Shown: positions 14,128 to 22,833, counted from the stretch's first letter. The stretch is DNA of 64,000 nt from Thermophilibacter mediterraneus (GCF_900119385.1 NZ_FPKO01000009.1:83404-147403), one strand, 5' to 3'. The notes: a model not told the origin generated them from the letters alone. Translations and numbers: made by a program.

Positions 14128-15123
14128 ATGAACCTCATCAGGCGATTCCTCTCCGGGTACACCGACAACTTCCTCATGGCGGTCGCGCTGTGGCCGCTGG
14201 CTTCGGTGGTGCTCACGCTGCCGATCCTGGCATGGCTCTACCACCGCGACGGGCGCCTTCGCTTCGCCTCGGCGGTCTCGACGTACCTCGCGGTGCTCTA
14301 CGTGCTCGGCCTGGGCTGCTTCACGCTCTGGCCGCTGCCGAGCGGGGACTCCGGGCTCGGCATCACCTACGGCGTCCCCTGGCAGCTCGACCCGCTGGCC
14401 TTCGTCGGAGACTTCGCGCGCGAGGGCGTGAGCACGCTGCCGCAGATCGCCTTCAACGTGGTGCTCTTCATGCCGCTCGGCTTTATCGCGGGACGCCTCC
14501 TGCGCTGGGGGCCCTGGCGCTCCGTCGCCGCGGGGCTGGCGGCGTCGCTCGTCATCGAGGTCGCCCAGGGCACGGGGCTCTTCGGCGTCTACCCCTACGC
14601 CTACCGCACCGCCGACGTGGACGACCTCATCTACAACACCCTCGGCGCGGCGCTGGGCTGGGCGTGCGCAGCGGCGCTCGCCCGCGTGCTGCCGCCGGGG
14701 GCGCTCGCCGAGGAGGGCGAGGTCACGCACGATCCCGGGTTCGTCCGCAGGTGCGTGGCGCTCTGGCTGGACACGCTGGTCGTGGGGCTGGCGTCGCTCG
14801 CCGCCGGCGGCGTGGCCGGCATCCTCCTCGGGGCGGCGGGCGCCCCGGACGGGATGAGGCAGCAGGTCATGGAGCTCGCGCTCTACGTCGCGTTCGCCTG
14901 GGTGGAGGTCGTGGTGCCCTGGCGCCGCGGCGGGTCGACCCCCGGAGGCGCCTTCGTGCGCATGAGCTGCGAGACGAGGGAGCGCACGGGGACGCGGCGG
15001 CTGGCGTTCTATGCCGCGCGCACCGTGGTGCTGGGAGGCGCGTACCTCTTCTTCCCGCTGGCGTGGCCGCTGCTCGCGCTCTTCTACCTCGTCGCTCGCA
15101 AGATGCCCTACGACCTCGTATGA
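14128..15123 (+). CDS. VanZ-like protein with C-terminal RDD domain
   Basis: A 331-residue membrane protein. Residues about 10-195 are a VanZ domain with helices such as ALWPLASVVLTLPILAWLY and the signature NVVLFMPLGFIAGRLL, SLVIEVAQ and TADVDDLIYNTLGAALGW. Residues about 205-331 are an RDD domain (RRCVALWLDTLVVGLASLA, WRRGGSTPGGAFVRM). VanZ/RDD proteins sit in the membrane and have been linked to lipoglycopeptide tolerance, but the biochemical role is unclear. The start ATG 14128 has only a weak ribosome site. The stop TGA forms the start of the hairpin at 15121. Confidence 0.85.
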   Translation: MNLIRRFLSGYTDNFLMAVALWPLASVVLTLPILAWLYHRDGRLRFASAVSTYLAVLYVLGLGCFTLWPLPSGDSGLGITYGVPWQLDPLAFVGDFAREGVSTLPQIAFNVVLFMPLGFIAGRLLRWGPWRSVAAGLAASLVIEVAQGTGLFGVYPYAYRTADVDDLIYNTLGAALGWACAAALARVLPPGALAEEGEVTHDPGFVRRCVALWLDTLVVGLASLAAGGVAGILLGAAGAPDGMRQQVMELALYVAFAWVEVVVPWRRGGSTPGGAFVRMSCETRERTGTRRLAFYAARTVVLGGAYLFFPLAWPLLALFYLVARKMPYDLV

Positions 15124-15151
15124 GTCAAAAGGGACAGTCACTTTTGACTCA
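15121..15151. terminator. Shared hairpin between convergent genes (GGGACAG..CACTTTT family)
   Basis: TGAGTCAAAAG and CTTTTGACTCA form an 11-bp perfect stem around GGACAGTCA. The left arm contains the TGA stop of the VanZ gene and the right arm the TGA stop of the TetM-like gene, so one hairpin ends both reading frames. Confidence 0.8.
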
Positions 15152-17152
15152 CTTCGAGAAGAACGACGCGTCGGCGGGGCGGTACGGGCGCAGCCGCGCG
15201 GGGTCGACCGCGGTGTGGGCATGCCCCGGGACGTCGAACCACTTGACGGTGTGGCCCGCCCCGTGACTGCAGAAGACGGAGTCGGGCGTGTTGGGGAGGT
15301 CCGCCTCGGGGTCGTATGCCGCCGCCGCGACGACCTCGTCGGCGTCGTGGCACGCCCGGTAGCCGGCGAGCTCGAGCGAGACCCGCCCGCGACCCCCCGT
15401 GTAGCGCGCGACCTCGAGCGCGTACTCCCCCACCTCGGATGCCGGGACCTCGCCGGTAACGCGCGCCGTCTCGCCCGCCGCGACCGGGGGCTCGAAGACG
15501 GCCGCCATGCGCGTGAGGTCGGTGAGCGCGCGGCCCACTCGCTCGACGGGCACCGTCAGGCGAAAGCGGTACCAGGGCTCGAGCAGCAGGCACTCCCCGC
15601 GCTCCCGCGCGACCATGAGCGCCTGTCGCACGGCGCGGTACGTCGCCTGGCGAAAGTCCCCGCCCTCGGTGTGCTTGGGGTGAGCCCGACCCGAGAGGAG
15701 CGTGATGCGCGCGTCGGTGAGCGGCGCGCCGACGAGCGTCCCCAGATGGTCGCGCTCCATCGCGTTGGTGAGGATGAGGCGCTGCCAGTTGAGGTCGAGG
15801 TCGTCCGTAGAGCAGCGCGTGCCGAACTCGACCCCCGAGCCGCGCGGAAGCGGTTCGACGAGCACGCGCGCCTCCGCGTAGTGGCGCAGCGGCTCGAAGT
15901 GACCCACGCCCTCAACGGGCGCGGTCACGGTCTCCTTGTAGAGGATGCCGCCGGGCCCGAAGCCGACGTCGAAGCCATGGCGGGAGCGCAGCAGCTCGCG
16001 CACCACGTCCTGCTGAACCTCGCCCATGAGCTGGACGTGAACCTCCTGGAGACGCTCGTGCCAGGTCACGCCGAGCATGGGGTCCTCGTCGGCGAGCTCG
16101 CGCAGCGCGCGCACGAGGGCGGGGACGTCCGTGCCGGGCTCGGGCACCACCTGGTAGGAGAGCACCGGCGCGAGCACGGGGCGATCGGCGGCGGGCTCCG
16201 CGCCCAGGGCGCTGCCGGGGATGACGTGCGAGAGGCCCGTGACGGCGCAGATGCGCCCCGCGGGAACCTCGGTCACGGTCTCGAAGCTCGCGCCCTGGTA
16301 GACGCGCACCTCGTTGATCTTCTCGCTCCAGGGCACCCCACGCTCGCTGCCCGAGAGCTGCGCCTTGGCGCGCAGCACGCCTCCGGTGACCTTCACCCAC
16401 GCGAGGCGCTCGCCGCGCGCCCCGCGCGAGACCCGGTAGACGCGCGCGGCGAACTCGTCCGGCCACGCACGGTCCGGGAGCAGCGACACGAGGGCGTCGA
16501 GGAGCTCGCTCACCCCCTCGCCGCGCGGGGCGGCCCCGAAGAGCACGGGGAAGACCGCGCGCTCCCCGACCAGGCGCGCGAGCGTCCCGGGCTCGAGCGT
16601 CCCGCTGTCGAGGTACTCGTCCAGGGCTGCCTCGTCGCTCGCGGCGGCCTCCTCCGTGGCGGCGCCGTCGCCAGCGAGCAGCGCGTCGGCGTCGAGGCAG
16701 CCCGGCGAGAGCCGCGCGGAGAGATCGGCGAGCAGCGCCCCTCGCCCCGGGTTCTCGAGGTCGCACTTGCTCACGAAGACGACGGTCGGAACGGCATGGC
16801 GCTCGAGCAGGTCCCAGAGCGTCTCGGTGTGGCCCTGGACTCCGTCGTTGGCCCCCACCACCAGGACGGCGGCGTCGAGCGCGGCAACGGTTCGCTCGGC
16901 CTCGGCGGAGAAGTCCACGTGACCCGGGGCGTCCACGAGCGTGAGGCGCGCGCCGCCCCACTCGAGCGACGCCGTCGCCGAGAAGATCGTGATGCCGCGC
17001 TCGCGCTCCATCGCATCGGTGTCGAGGTGGGTGCTCCCGTCGTCCACGCTCCCGGGAGCGCGAATGGCCCCCGACGCCGCGAGCATCGCCTCCGCGAGCG
17101 TGGTCTTGCCCGCGTCCACGTGCGCCAGAAGGCCCACGACCGCCTGCCTCAT
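15149..17152 (-). CDS. TetM/TetO-like translational GTPase
   Basis: A 667-residue EF-G paralogue of the ribosomal-protection family: G1 AHVDAGKTT (10-18), G2 RGIT (52-55), G3 DAPGH (74-78), G4 as SKCD (128-131, normally NKxD), then domains II-V ending with HGAGHTVKWFDVPGHAH. Length fits TetM/TetO (about 640) and the C-terminal NTPDSVFCSHGAG pattern matches the chromosomal relatives common in Clostridia and Coriobacteria; whether it protects against tetracycline is not shown. It is divergent from an ABC-F gene 515 bases away. Confidence 0.85.
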   Translation of the reverse strand: MRQAVVGLLAHVDAGKTTLAEAMLAASGAIRAPGSVDDGSTHLDTDAMERERGITIFSATASLEWGGARLTLVDAPGHVDFSAEAERTVAALDAAVLVVGANDGVQGHTETLWDLLERHAVPTVVFVSKCDLENPGRGALLADLSARLSPGCLDADALLAGDGAATEEAAASDEAALDEYLDSGTLEPGTLARLVGERAVFPVLFGAAPRGEGVSELLDALVSLLPDRAWPDEFAARVYRVSRGARGERLAWVKVTGGVLRAKAQLSGSERGVPWSEKINEVRVYQGASFETVTEVPAGRICAVTGLSHVIPGSALGAEPAADRPVLAPVLSYQVVPEPGTDVPALVRALRELADEDPMLGVTWHERLQEVHVQLMGEVQQDVVRELLRSRHGFDVGFGPGGILYKETVTAPVEGVGHFEPLRHYAEARVLVEPLPRGSGVEFGTRCSTDDLDLNWQRLILTNAMERDHLGTLVGAPLTDARITLLSGRAHPKHTEGGDFRQATYRAVRQALMVARERGECLLLEPWYRFRLTVPVERVGRALTDLTRMAAVFEPPVAAGETARVTGEVPASEVGEYALEVARYTGGRGRVSLELAGYRACHDADEVVAAAAYDPEADLPNTPDSVFCSHGAGHTVKWFDVPGHAHTAVDPARLRPYRPADASFFSK

Positions 17153-17288
17153 GCAACCCCCATCCCACGCTGCCGTCCCCGACATCTTACGGCAAGCGAA
17201 CGCGGCCCTCGCGACGCAGACCGGAAGGTGCTTCTCGCCCCCTCGTTCTTCTCGTCCGGCCTCCCGCGCCTGCCGCGCCCGCCCCCAT

Positions 17289-17314
17289 GCCGCACAATTT
17301 TGAGATTGTGCGGC
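17289..17314. repeat. Perfect hairpin with ATTGTG arms
   Basis: GCCGCACAAT and ATTGTGCGGC flank a 6-base loop. It lies 137 bases upstream of the TetM-like start. It could be an operator or a transcript end; no run of T follows. Confidence 0.5.
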
Positions 17315-17484
17315 GCAGAGAGCGCAGCGGGGGGATTCTCTGTCCGCAAGTAATTCAATAGCTGGGAAAACGCTCCGAGACACCCCCAACGAGCAGCCCA
17401 ATTCCGGAATTGTGCAGACAGCAGGGCCGTACCCCCGTCCGCACCCCGCCGCCTGACACGCTACGACGCCGGGGCAGGTCGGCC

Positions 17485-17513
17485 TTGACCGGCGCTCGAT
17501 CCGGGCGCATACT
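17485..17513 (+). promoter_or_regulatory. Candidate sigma-70 promoter of the ABC-F gene
   Basis: TTGACC (17485-17490) and CATACT (17508-17513) with a 17-base spacer. It implies a leader of about 150 nucleotides that ends in the hairpin 17632-17658 just before the ribosome site. Confidence 0.45.
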
Positions 17514-17631
17514 GGCGCCATCGGCCGAGCGGGGAATGGGCCCCGCAGCGCGGGTGGCGCCGCCATCGGACCGGAGAGAGGCACGGGAAGCGTGGGCATT
17601 CGCTAGACATCCTCAACCAAGAAACCCCGAT

Positions 17632-17658
17632 GTGCAAAAGTGCCTGTCCCTTTTGCAC
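17632..17658. repeat. Hairpin repeat next to an ABC-F ribosome site
   Basis: GTGCAAAAG and CTTTTGCAC pair perfectly around TGCCTGTCC. The right arm ends ten bases before ATG 17668 with GGAGAAG in between, so the hairpin could influence initiation or act as a leader attenuator. Confidence 0.7.
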
Positions 17659-17667
17659 GGAGAAGAG

Positions 17668-19170
17668 ATGTCTATGCAACTGATGCTCTCTGGCGTCACC
17701 TACGCCTATCCCTCGGCGCTCGCGCCCATCATCGACAACGTGACCATCACCTTCGCGCAAGGCTGGACCGCCCTCCTGGGTGACAACGGCTGCGGCAAGA
17801 CCACGCTCGCCAAGATTGCGTGCGGCCTCATCGAGCCCGACGCCGGCTCCGTCACGCGCGGCCTCGTCTGCGCCTACGTGGCGCAGGACGCCGACGAGCC
17901 GCCAGAGGGTCTCGCGGACTTCGCGCTCGACTACGGCCGAGCCGCCCGGGAGCTCCGCAAGGCCTTCCGCATCGAGGACGACATGCCCTGGCGCTTCGAC
18001 GAGCTCTCCTTCGGCGAGCGCAAGAAGCTGCAGGTGGCCGTCGCCCTCTGGGGTCGCCCCGACGTGCTCGTTGCAGACGAGCCAACCAACCACCTTGACG
18101 CGGACGCCCGCGAGCAGCTGGGCGCGGCGCTCGAGCGCTTCCGCGGCATCGGGATTCTCGTGAGCCACGACCGCGACCTCGTGGACCTTCTCGCCGAGCG
18201 GTGCGCGTCCTTTGAGCCAGACGGGGTCGTGGTGCGTCCGGGCGGCTACAGCGCGGCGCACGGCCAGGCGGAGCTCGAGCGCGCGACGGCCGTCGCGGAG
18301 CGCGCGAGCGCCAGGCGCGAGCTGATGCGCCTCTCCGCCGAGAAGGACGCTCGGGCCCACGAGGCCGCCCGCGCCGACGCGCGGCGCAGCAAGCGGAACC
18401 TGGACCCACGCGACCGCGACGCGCGCGGCAAGATCGACCTCGCCATCTTCACCGGCAAGGACGGGCAGGCGGGCCGCCTCTCGTCCCAGATGGACGCACG
18501 GGTGGCCGCCGCACGGGAGCGCCTGGCCGCAGCGCGCGTGGCCAAGCGCTACGACGGCGACCTGTGGGTCGACGCCGAGCCGGCGCGCCGTCGCACGGTG
18601 CTGCACGTACCGGCCGCGACCATCCCCTGCGGGCCCGAGGGGACCCTCGAGGTCCCCGAGCTCTGGGTGGGCAACGCCGACCACGTGGGCGTGGTCGGGC
18701 CCAACGGCGCCGGGAAGTCGACGCTGCTCGCGCACCTGCGCGTCCTTCTCGCCCGGGCGGAGGACGCCGGGAGGGGCCTGGAGGTGCTCGACGTCCCGCA
18801 GGAGCTGCCCGCGGAGGCCCGCGACGCGATGGTGGCTCGAGTGAGCTCGCTCTCCCCCGCCGAGCGCGGGCGCGTGCTCTCCACGGTGGCGCAGCTCAAC
18901 TCCGACCCGGACCGCATCCTCGAGGGCGGCCGCACGAGTCCCGGCGAGCTGCGCAAGCTCATGCTGGCGGAGGGCATCCTGCGCCACCCCGCGCTCATCG
19001 TCATGGACGAGCCCACCAACCACCTGGACCTGCACTCGACCGAGGCACTCGAGCGCGCGCTCGCCGCCTACCCCGGCGCGCTCGTGCTGGTGAGCCACGA
19101 CCGGCGGTTCCTCTCCGCATGCACCTCGCGCACCTGGGAGGTCCGCGACGGCCGCGTGCGCGAGGCGTGA
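17668..19170 (+). CDS. ABC-F family ATPase (antibiotic-resistance or translation factor type)
   Basis: A 500-residue soluble protein with two ATP cassettes and no membrane part: Walker A GDNGCGKTT (38-46), signature LSFGERKK, Walker B VLVADEPTNHLD; then a basic, helical linker (about 215-310, RADARRSKRNLDPRDRD), Walker A GPNGAGKST (around 344), signature SPGELRK and Walker B LIVMDEPTNHLD. ABC-F proteins bind the ribosomal E site and rescue or protect it. The N-terminal cassette lacks a long interdomain arm, like the Msr/Lsa-type or Coriobacterial members. Leader hairpin and neighbour GTPase suggest a ribosome-protection locus. Confidence 0.85.
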   Translation: MSMQLMLSGVTYAYPSALAPIIDNVTITFAQGWTALLGDNGCGKTTLAKIACGLIEPDAGSVTRGLVCAYVAQDADEPPEGLADFALDYGRAARELRKAFRIEDDMPWRFDELSFGERKKLQVAVALWGRPDVLVADEPTNHLDADAREQLGAALERFRGIGILVSHDRDLVDLLAERCASFEPDGVVVRPGGYSAAHGQAELERATAVAERASARRELMRLSAEKDARAHEAARADARRSKRNLDPRDRDARGKIDLAIFTGKDGQAGRLSSQMDARVAAARERLAAARVAKRYDGDLWVDAEPARRRTVLHVPAATIPCGPEGTLEVPELWVGNADHVGVVGPNGAGKSTLLAHLRVLLARAEDAGRGLEVLDVPQELPAEARDAMVARVSSLSPAERGRVLSTVAQLNSDPDRILEGGRTSPGELRKLMLAEGILRHPALIVMDEPTNHLDLHSTEALERALAAYPGALVLVSHDRRFLSACTSRTWEVRDGRVREA

Positions 19171-19173
19171 GCA

Positions 19174-19288
19174 AAAAGGGGACGGGTCCACTCTCTCAGA
19201 GTTTTTGGGACAGGTCTGGGGTGCCAAGCCATGGCGCGGGGTCCGACCTGTCCCGCTTCTCTCAGAGAAAGCAGACCCGTCCCCTTTT
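19174..19288. repeat. Nested 115-base hairpin between convergent genes
   Basis: Outer arms AAAAGGGGACGGGTC (19174-19188) and GACCCGTCCCCTTTT (19274-19288) pair perfectly (15 bp); inner arms GGGACAGGTC (19207-19216) and GACCTGTCCC (19245-19254) pair perfectly; CTCTCAGAG sits in both side segments. It follows the ABC-F stop and precedes the SdpI-like stop. Confidence 0.85.
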
Positions 19289-19297
19289 CCCTTTGTA

Positions 19298-19981
19298 TCA
19301 GTCACGCCTCCAGATGATGAAGCTGTAGAGCGCGACCACGCCCACGCCGCCCAGCAGAAGCACCAGCAGTGCAATCGTGGCAAGCTCCGGCGCCAAGGGC
19401 GAGAGGAGCGCCATCGCGATGGTCCCCAGGCCCACCGCCACGAAGACCGGGCCCGCAAAGCGGTGCGTACGGCGCCAGTTGTCCGGGTCGGCCAGGGTCC
19501 ACGGCAGGCGGATGCCAAAGGTGTAGTTGGGCTCGATGCGCGGGCAGACCACGCCGAGGCCCACCATGAGCGCCCCGATTCCGCCGAACGCGAACAGGCT
19601 CACGAACGACCCCGACTCCGGAACCACACCAAGCGCCGTGAGCGGGGTGAGCCAGGCAAACGCCAGCATGAAGAGGACGAAGGCCGCAGAGAATCCCTGG
19701 TAGATGCCCTTAAATCGGGTGAACGTCTCGCCGCGCGGGTCCAGGTGCGGCACGGCGAACATCAGCGCCAGCACCAGAAACGGCAGCACAACGCCCAGAA
19801 AGATCGTGGACTCCTTGGAGCCCCAGCCGTTGACCGCGCCGTCCGCGCCCCAGTGCACGGGGACGGTCTGGGGCATGGCGGGCAGCGCCCACAGCAGGTA
19901 GACGAGCGCATTCACCACACACAGGCCGAGCAGCGCCGCCCACAGCGCGCGGTCGCGGCGCTCGAGGGTCATTCCGGACAT
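19298..19981 (-). CDS. SdpI-like / DUF1648 membrane protein
   Basis: The 227-residue protein has about six membrane helices. An N-terminal DUF1648 signature is seen in LPAMPQTVPVHWGADGAVNG near residue 35, and a later SdpI-like motif YTFGIRLPWTLADPDNWRRT (about residue 155) typical of SdpI immunity/signalling proteins. SdpI family members give immunity to a toxic peptide in Bacillus; here no peptide gene is visible nearby, so the role is open. GGAGG precedes ATG 19981. Confidence 0.85.
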   Translation of the reverse strand: MSGMTLERRDRALWAALLGLCVVNALVYLLWALPAMPQTVPVHWGADGAVNGWGSKESTIFLGVVLPFLVLALMFAVPHLDPRGETFTRFKGIYQGFSAAFVLFMLAFAWLTPLTALGVVPESGSFVSLFAFGGIGALMVGLGVVCPRIEPNYTFGIRLPWTLADPDNWRRTHRFAGPVFVAVGLGTIAMALLSPLAPELATIALLVLLLGGVGVVALYSFIIWRRD

Positions 19982-20046
19982 GGCTGCCTCCTCCGACGGG
20001 GCCACAAGCTTTGACCCCGACGGTATACCCCTATTGGAGACGGGCA

Positions 20047-20988
20047 TCAATCCGTCTGCCCGTCACGCCGCCGGCCGTCGTTGCGGTACCGTCCGCCGAA
20101 GCTCAGCCACCCGCGCCACGAGAAGAACGCGATTTCTGCGGCCGTTATCACCACGCACGCCACCGCCACCGCCGCGTAGCCCCACGGCGCGTCGAGAAGC
20201 GCCATGTGCGGGAAGTTCATCCCGTACCACCCGGTGACGAGGGTGAGCGGCATGACGATGGTGGTCACCACGGTCAGCCACTGCATGACCTGGTTCTGCC
20301 GCACGTCGATGGACTCCTGATAGAGGCTCTGAACCTGCAGGCCGTAGTCCTGGAGCGACTCCAGGCGCGCGGAGAGGCGGCCCAGCAGCCGCGAGAGCGA
20401 GCGCAGGCGCACGCGGTCAGCAGGGGCCACCAGGCCCGAGTCATCCTCCGCAAGCTCGCTCGCAAGGTCGGACATACCCTGATAGAACGTGTCGAGCCCG
20501 AGCATCTGGCGCGTGCCCGCCATCATTGCGCGACGGTCTGGGCGCTGGTGCCCCTCGAGAACCTGCTGCTCCACCAGCTCGAGCTCCTCGCGCATCCTCG
20601 AGAGACGCGCCGGGTGGTCTCCCAGCAGCTCTCGCAGGAGCGCGCAGAGCGCCCCGGCGGGACCGTCGACGGGCGCACGGCACTCCACGGCACGGCCGAG
20701 CGCCGGCGCGCAGGTGTTCCCATCGTCGATGAGCGCCAGCTCGGACGCCGTGAGGATGAAGCCAAAGCGGCGACGTCCGCTCGACGTGACCACGAGGCCC
20801 GCCGCACCTGTGGGCGTTCGCTCCAGGAAGGGAATCGCAGCGTGCTCCAGCTGCGCGAGCACCTCGCGCTGCACGTGCGAGAGCGGACGCGCCCTTGCCT
20901 CCTCGAGGCGCAGGAGGGAGACCACGTGCCCACCGTCCTTCTCGCCCGTCGCAAGGTGCCCGTTCGCGATGTGCCAGGACCGCGCCAT
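20047..20988 (-). CDS. CorA family Mg2+/Co2+ transporter
   Basis: A 313-residue CorA-type channel: a cytosolic alpha/beta N-domain, long helices around residues 160-235 (QSLYQESIDVRQNQVMQWLT), then two C-terminal membrane helices (VVTTIVMPLTLVTGWYGMNF, AAVAVACVVITAAEIAFFSW) with the selectivity signature YGMNFPHM between them. It works as a pentamer in the inner membrane to move Mg2+ in. GGGAGGTG lies four bases before ATG 20988. Confidence 0.9.
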   Translation of the reverse strand: MARSWHIANGHLATGEKDGGHVVSLLRLEEARARPLSHVQREVLAQLEHAAIPFLERTPTGAAGLVVTSSGRRRFGFILTASELALIDDGNTCAPALGRAVECRAPVDGPAGALCALLRELLGDHPARLSRMREELELVEQQVLEGHQRPDRRAMMAGTRQMLGLDTFYQGMSDLASELAEDDSGLVAPADRVRLRSLSRLLGRLSARLESLQDYGLQVQSLYQESIDVRQNQVMQWLTVVTTIVMPLTLVTGWYGMNFPHMALLDAPWGYAAVAVACVVITAAEIAFFSWRGWLSFGGRYRNDGRRRDGQTD

Positions 20989-21089
20989 CCCGCACCTCCC
21001 ATGCCGATGCCAACGTTTCCCCGATGAGGGTTCTACCCGTTGGCGTGTGAGACAATAGCCTCGTTGGACGGCAATCAAAGGAGGCGGCC

Positions 21090-21362
21090 ATGGACTGGAT
21101 CATGGAGCGCGACCGGGTGCAGGTTCTCGACGAGGCATGGAACGTGCTGGCAGAGGTCACCTTCCCGCAGGTGGAGCCCGGCATCGTGGAGATCGACCAC
21201 ACCTTCGTGGACGAGTCGCTGCGCGGGCGGGGCGTCGCGGGGGAGCTTCTGGGTCGCGCCGTCGCGAGCATCGCCGCGAGCGGCCTCTACGCGCGCCCCA
21301 CGTGCTCGTACGCCGTCAGCTGGTTCGAGAAGCACCCGGAGCACGCGGCCCTTCTCGCGTAA
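21090..21362 (+). CDS. Small GNAT acetyltransferase (YidJ/COG2388 type)
   Basis: This 90-residue protein is a mini-GNAT: IVEIDHTFVDESLRGRGVAG, then ELLGRAVASIA and the ending CSYAVSWFEKHPEH are diagnostic of the COG2388 group that acetylates unidentified substrates. AAAGGAGG precedes ATG 21090. It stands alone, convergent with the cupin gene across a perfect hairpin. Confidence 0.9.
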   Translation: MDWIMERDRVQVLDEAWNVLAEVTFPQVEPGIVEIDHTFVDESLRGRGVAGELLGRAVASIAASGLYARPTCSYAVSWFEKHPEHAALLA

Positions 21363-21363
21363 G

Positions 21364-21413
21364 TGGGACAGCGGGGACGGAGCGGTGACAGCGCCCCCGT
21401 CCCCGGTGTCCCA
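21364..21413. terminator. Bidirectional terminator-like hairpin
   Basis: TGGGACAGCGGGGACGG and CCGTCCCCGGTGTCCCA pair over 17 bases with one mismatch. It starts two bases after the GNAT stop and ends three bases before the cupin stop. Confidence 0.75.
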
Positions 21414-21415
21414 GG

Positions 21416-21838
21416 CTATGCCTGCGGGTAGGAGGCGTCGTCCACGGGCTCGAGCCACTCGTTGGAGCAGCCCTCGCCCGGGGCCTCGAAGGCGATGTGG
21501 CTGAACCAGCTGTCGGCGGCGGCGCCATGCCAGTGCTTCACGCCGGCGGGGATCACCACCACGTCGCCGGGGACGAGCATCCGCGGCTCCTTGCCCCACT
21601 CCTGGTACCAGCCGCGCCCATCGGTCACGATGAGGATCTGCCCGCCGCCCTTGGTGGCGTGGTGGACGTGCCAGTTGTTGCGGCAGCCCGGCTCGAAGGT
21701 CACGTTGGCGAGGCCCACGCCGCACTCGGCGGCGCTCGTGAGCGGGTTGAGGTAGGAGTTACCGATGAAGTACTGGGCGAAGGCCTCGTTCGGGGCGCCC
21801 TTGCCGAACATGGGGACGAAGTCGTTCTTCTCGCTCAT
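21416..21838 (-). CDS. Cupin domain protein (carboxymuconolactone cluster)
   Basis: A 140-residue single cupin: the metal motif 1 VTFEPGCRNNWHVHHATKGG gives H-x-H with later Glu/Gln ligands, motif 2 DVVVIPAGVKHWHGAAADSW completes the barrel. In many gut bacteria this protein follows a carboxymuconolactone decarboxylase and aldo-keto reductases. ATG 21838 is chosen because AGAGGA lies before it. A longer upstream frame exists but lacks cupin homology. Its enzyme activity is unknown. Confidence 0.85.
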   Translation of the reverse strand: MSEKNDFVPMFGKGAPNEAFAQYFIGNSYLNPLTSAAECGVGLANVTFEPGCRNNWHVHHATKGGGQILIVTDGRGWYQEWGKEPRMLVPGDVVVIPAGVKHWHGAAADSWFSHIAFEAPGEGCSNEWLEPVDDASYPQA

Positions 21839-21966
21839 CGCTGTTCCTCTCTCTTGTGGGCGGGACGAGTCTGTTTCGTCTCTGTAAACCCCACAGGTAG
21901 TCTCTCTTGCATCAATTTGCACTTAATTTATTTATTACAATCGAAGGAAAGTTCAGACCACCTGTG

Positions 21967-22034
21967 AGGTTTGCAGGGCCGCGGGGTTTGCGGGGCCGCA
22001 GGGTTTGCGGGGCCGCGAGGTTTGCGGGGCCGTG
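21967..22034. repeat. Four 17-bp direct repeats upstream of the cupin gene
   Basis: Units based on GGGTTTGCGGGGCCGCA at 21967, 21984, 22001 and 22018 with 1-2 changes each; a decayed fifth copy (AGGGCTGCGAGGGTCAG) overlaps the stop of the carboxymuconolactone gene. No spacers, so not CRISPR. It may be a replication-slippage tract. Confidence 0.9.
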
Positions 22035-22047
22035 AGGGCTGCGAGGG

Positions 22048-22773
22048 TCAGCGCGCGGCCGCCGCGTCGTCGATGCAGGAAAGCGCGTTCAGGCTGCGCG
22101 GGTAGCCGATGTAGGGCAGCATCTGCGAGACCACGCGGTACATGAAATCCTTGGTGCGCCCGAGGTTCATGTTGCCGCCCGCGTGGGCCGTCGCCTGCGG
22201 CTCGCAGCCGCCCTGGGCCGCGATGTAGCAGAACGTGACCATCTCGCGGTCAAGGTCGGAGAGGCCGCCGCGCGTGTAGTAGTCGCCGAAGCAGTTCTCG
22301 GCGAGCCAGCGGTTGACGTGCGCGCGCTCCGCGGGGCCGCTCTCCCAGCTCTTGCGCATGCCCTCGCCGAAGTAGTCGACCTGCTTCTGGTTGCCGGCGT
22401 CGCGGCGCGTCTCGAGCGTGGTGGTCGCCTGGGGCGCAAGCGGCAGCTCCACGCCGCGCGCGGCGAGAAGCTCGTTCGCCGCGTCCAAGAACGGCCGCAC
22501 CCTCCCGATGCCCAGGTAGGCGCACGCCTGGTAGACGACCTCCCTCAGCTCGACCGGCGTGATGCCCGCGTCGAGCGCCTCCGCGGCCATGAGGCGAAAC
22601 TCGTCCAGCCCCTGGCAGCCGAGAAGGGCGGCGAGCACCGCGAGGTAGCGCTCGCGGGACGGAAGCTCGGCCGCGCCCTCTCCGGGCACCTCCTCGCCCG
22701 CGAAGTACGCGAAGCGCTCGGCGAACTCGGGGTCGGTCCGCTCGAGCCCCGCGACTCCCTGATAGCCTGCCAT
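22048..22773 (-). CDS. Carboxymuconolactone decarboxylase family protein (two AhpD-like domains)
   Basis: A 241-residue protein with two CMD repeats: RERYLAVLAALLGCQGLDEF (about residues 41-60) then QACAYLGIGRVRPFLDAANE, and a second REMVTFCYIAAQGGCEPQAT with AHAGGNMNLG near the end. CMD proteins are AhpD-like helical bundles; the single cysteines here do not give the AhpD CxxC, so peroxidase activity is unlikely. It is the second gene from the end of a LysR-adjacent redox run. AAGGAG precedes the ATG. Confidence 0.88.
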   Translation of the reverse strand: MAGYQGVAGLERTDPEFAERFAYFAGEEVPGEGAAELPSRERYLAVLAALLGCQGLDEFRLMAAEALDAGITPVELREVVYQACAYLGIGRVRPFLDAANELLAARGVELPLAPQATTTLETRRDAGNQKQVDYFGEGMRKSWESGPAERAHVNRWLAENCFGDYYTRGGLSDLDREMVTFCYIAAQGGCEPQATAHAGGNMNLGRTKDFMYRVVSQMLPYIGYPRSLNALSCIDDAAAAR

Positions 22774-22833
22774 GGTTCTTCTCCTTTCCCGTCCGCCGGG
22801 CGACGCCGCCTCGCGGGCCGCCCGCAGGCGACG

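Larger units (their letters stand above)
17153..17667. other. Divergent regulatory region between TetM-like and ABC-F genes
   Basis: This 515-base gap holds a 10-bp perfect hairpin GCCGCACAAT/ATTGTGCGGC (17289-17314), the palindrome AATTCCGGAATT (17401-17412), a candidate promoter for the ABC-F gene (17485-17513) and the hairpin at 17632-17658. I see no gene in it. Confidence 0.6.

Noticed and set aside
17461..19518. 685-codon minus-strand frame opposite the ABC-F gene
   Set aside because: Shadow of the ABC-F gene; no motif and wrong codon pattern.
21967..22034. CRISPR-like direct repeats
   Set aside because: Units are contiguous 17-mers with no spacers.
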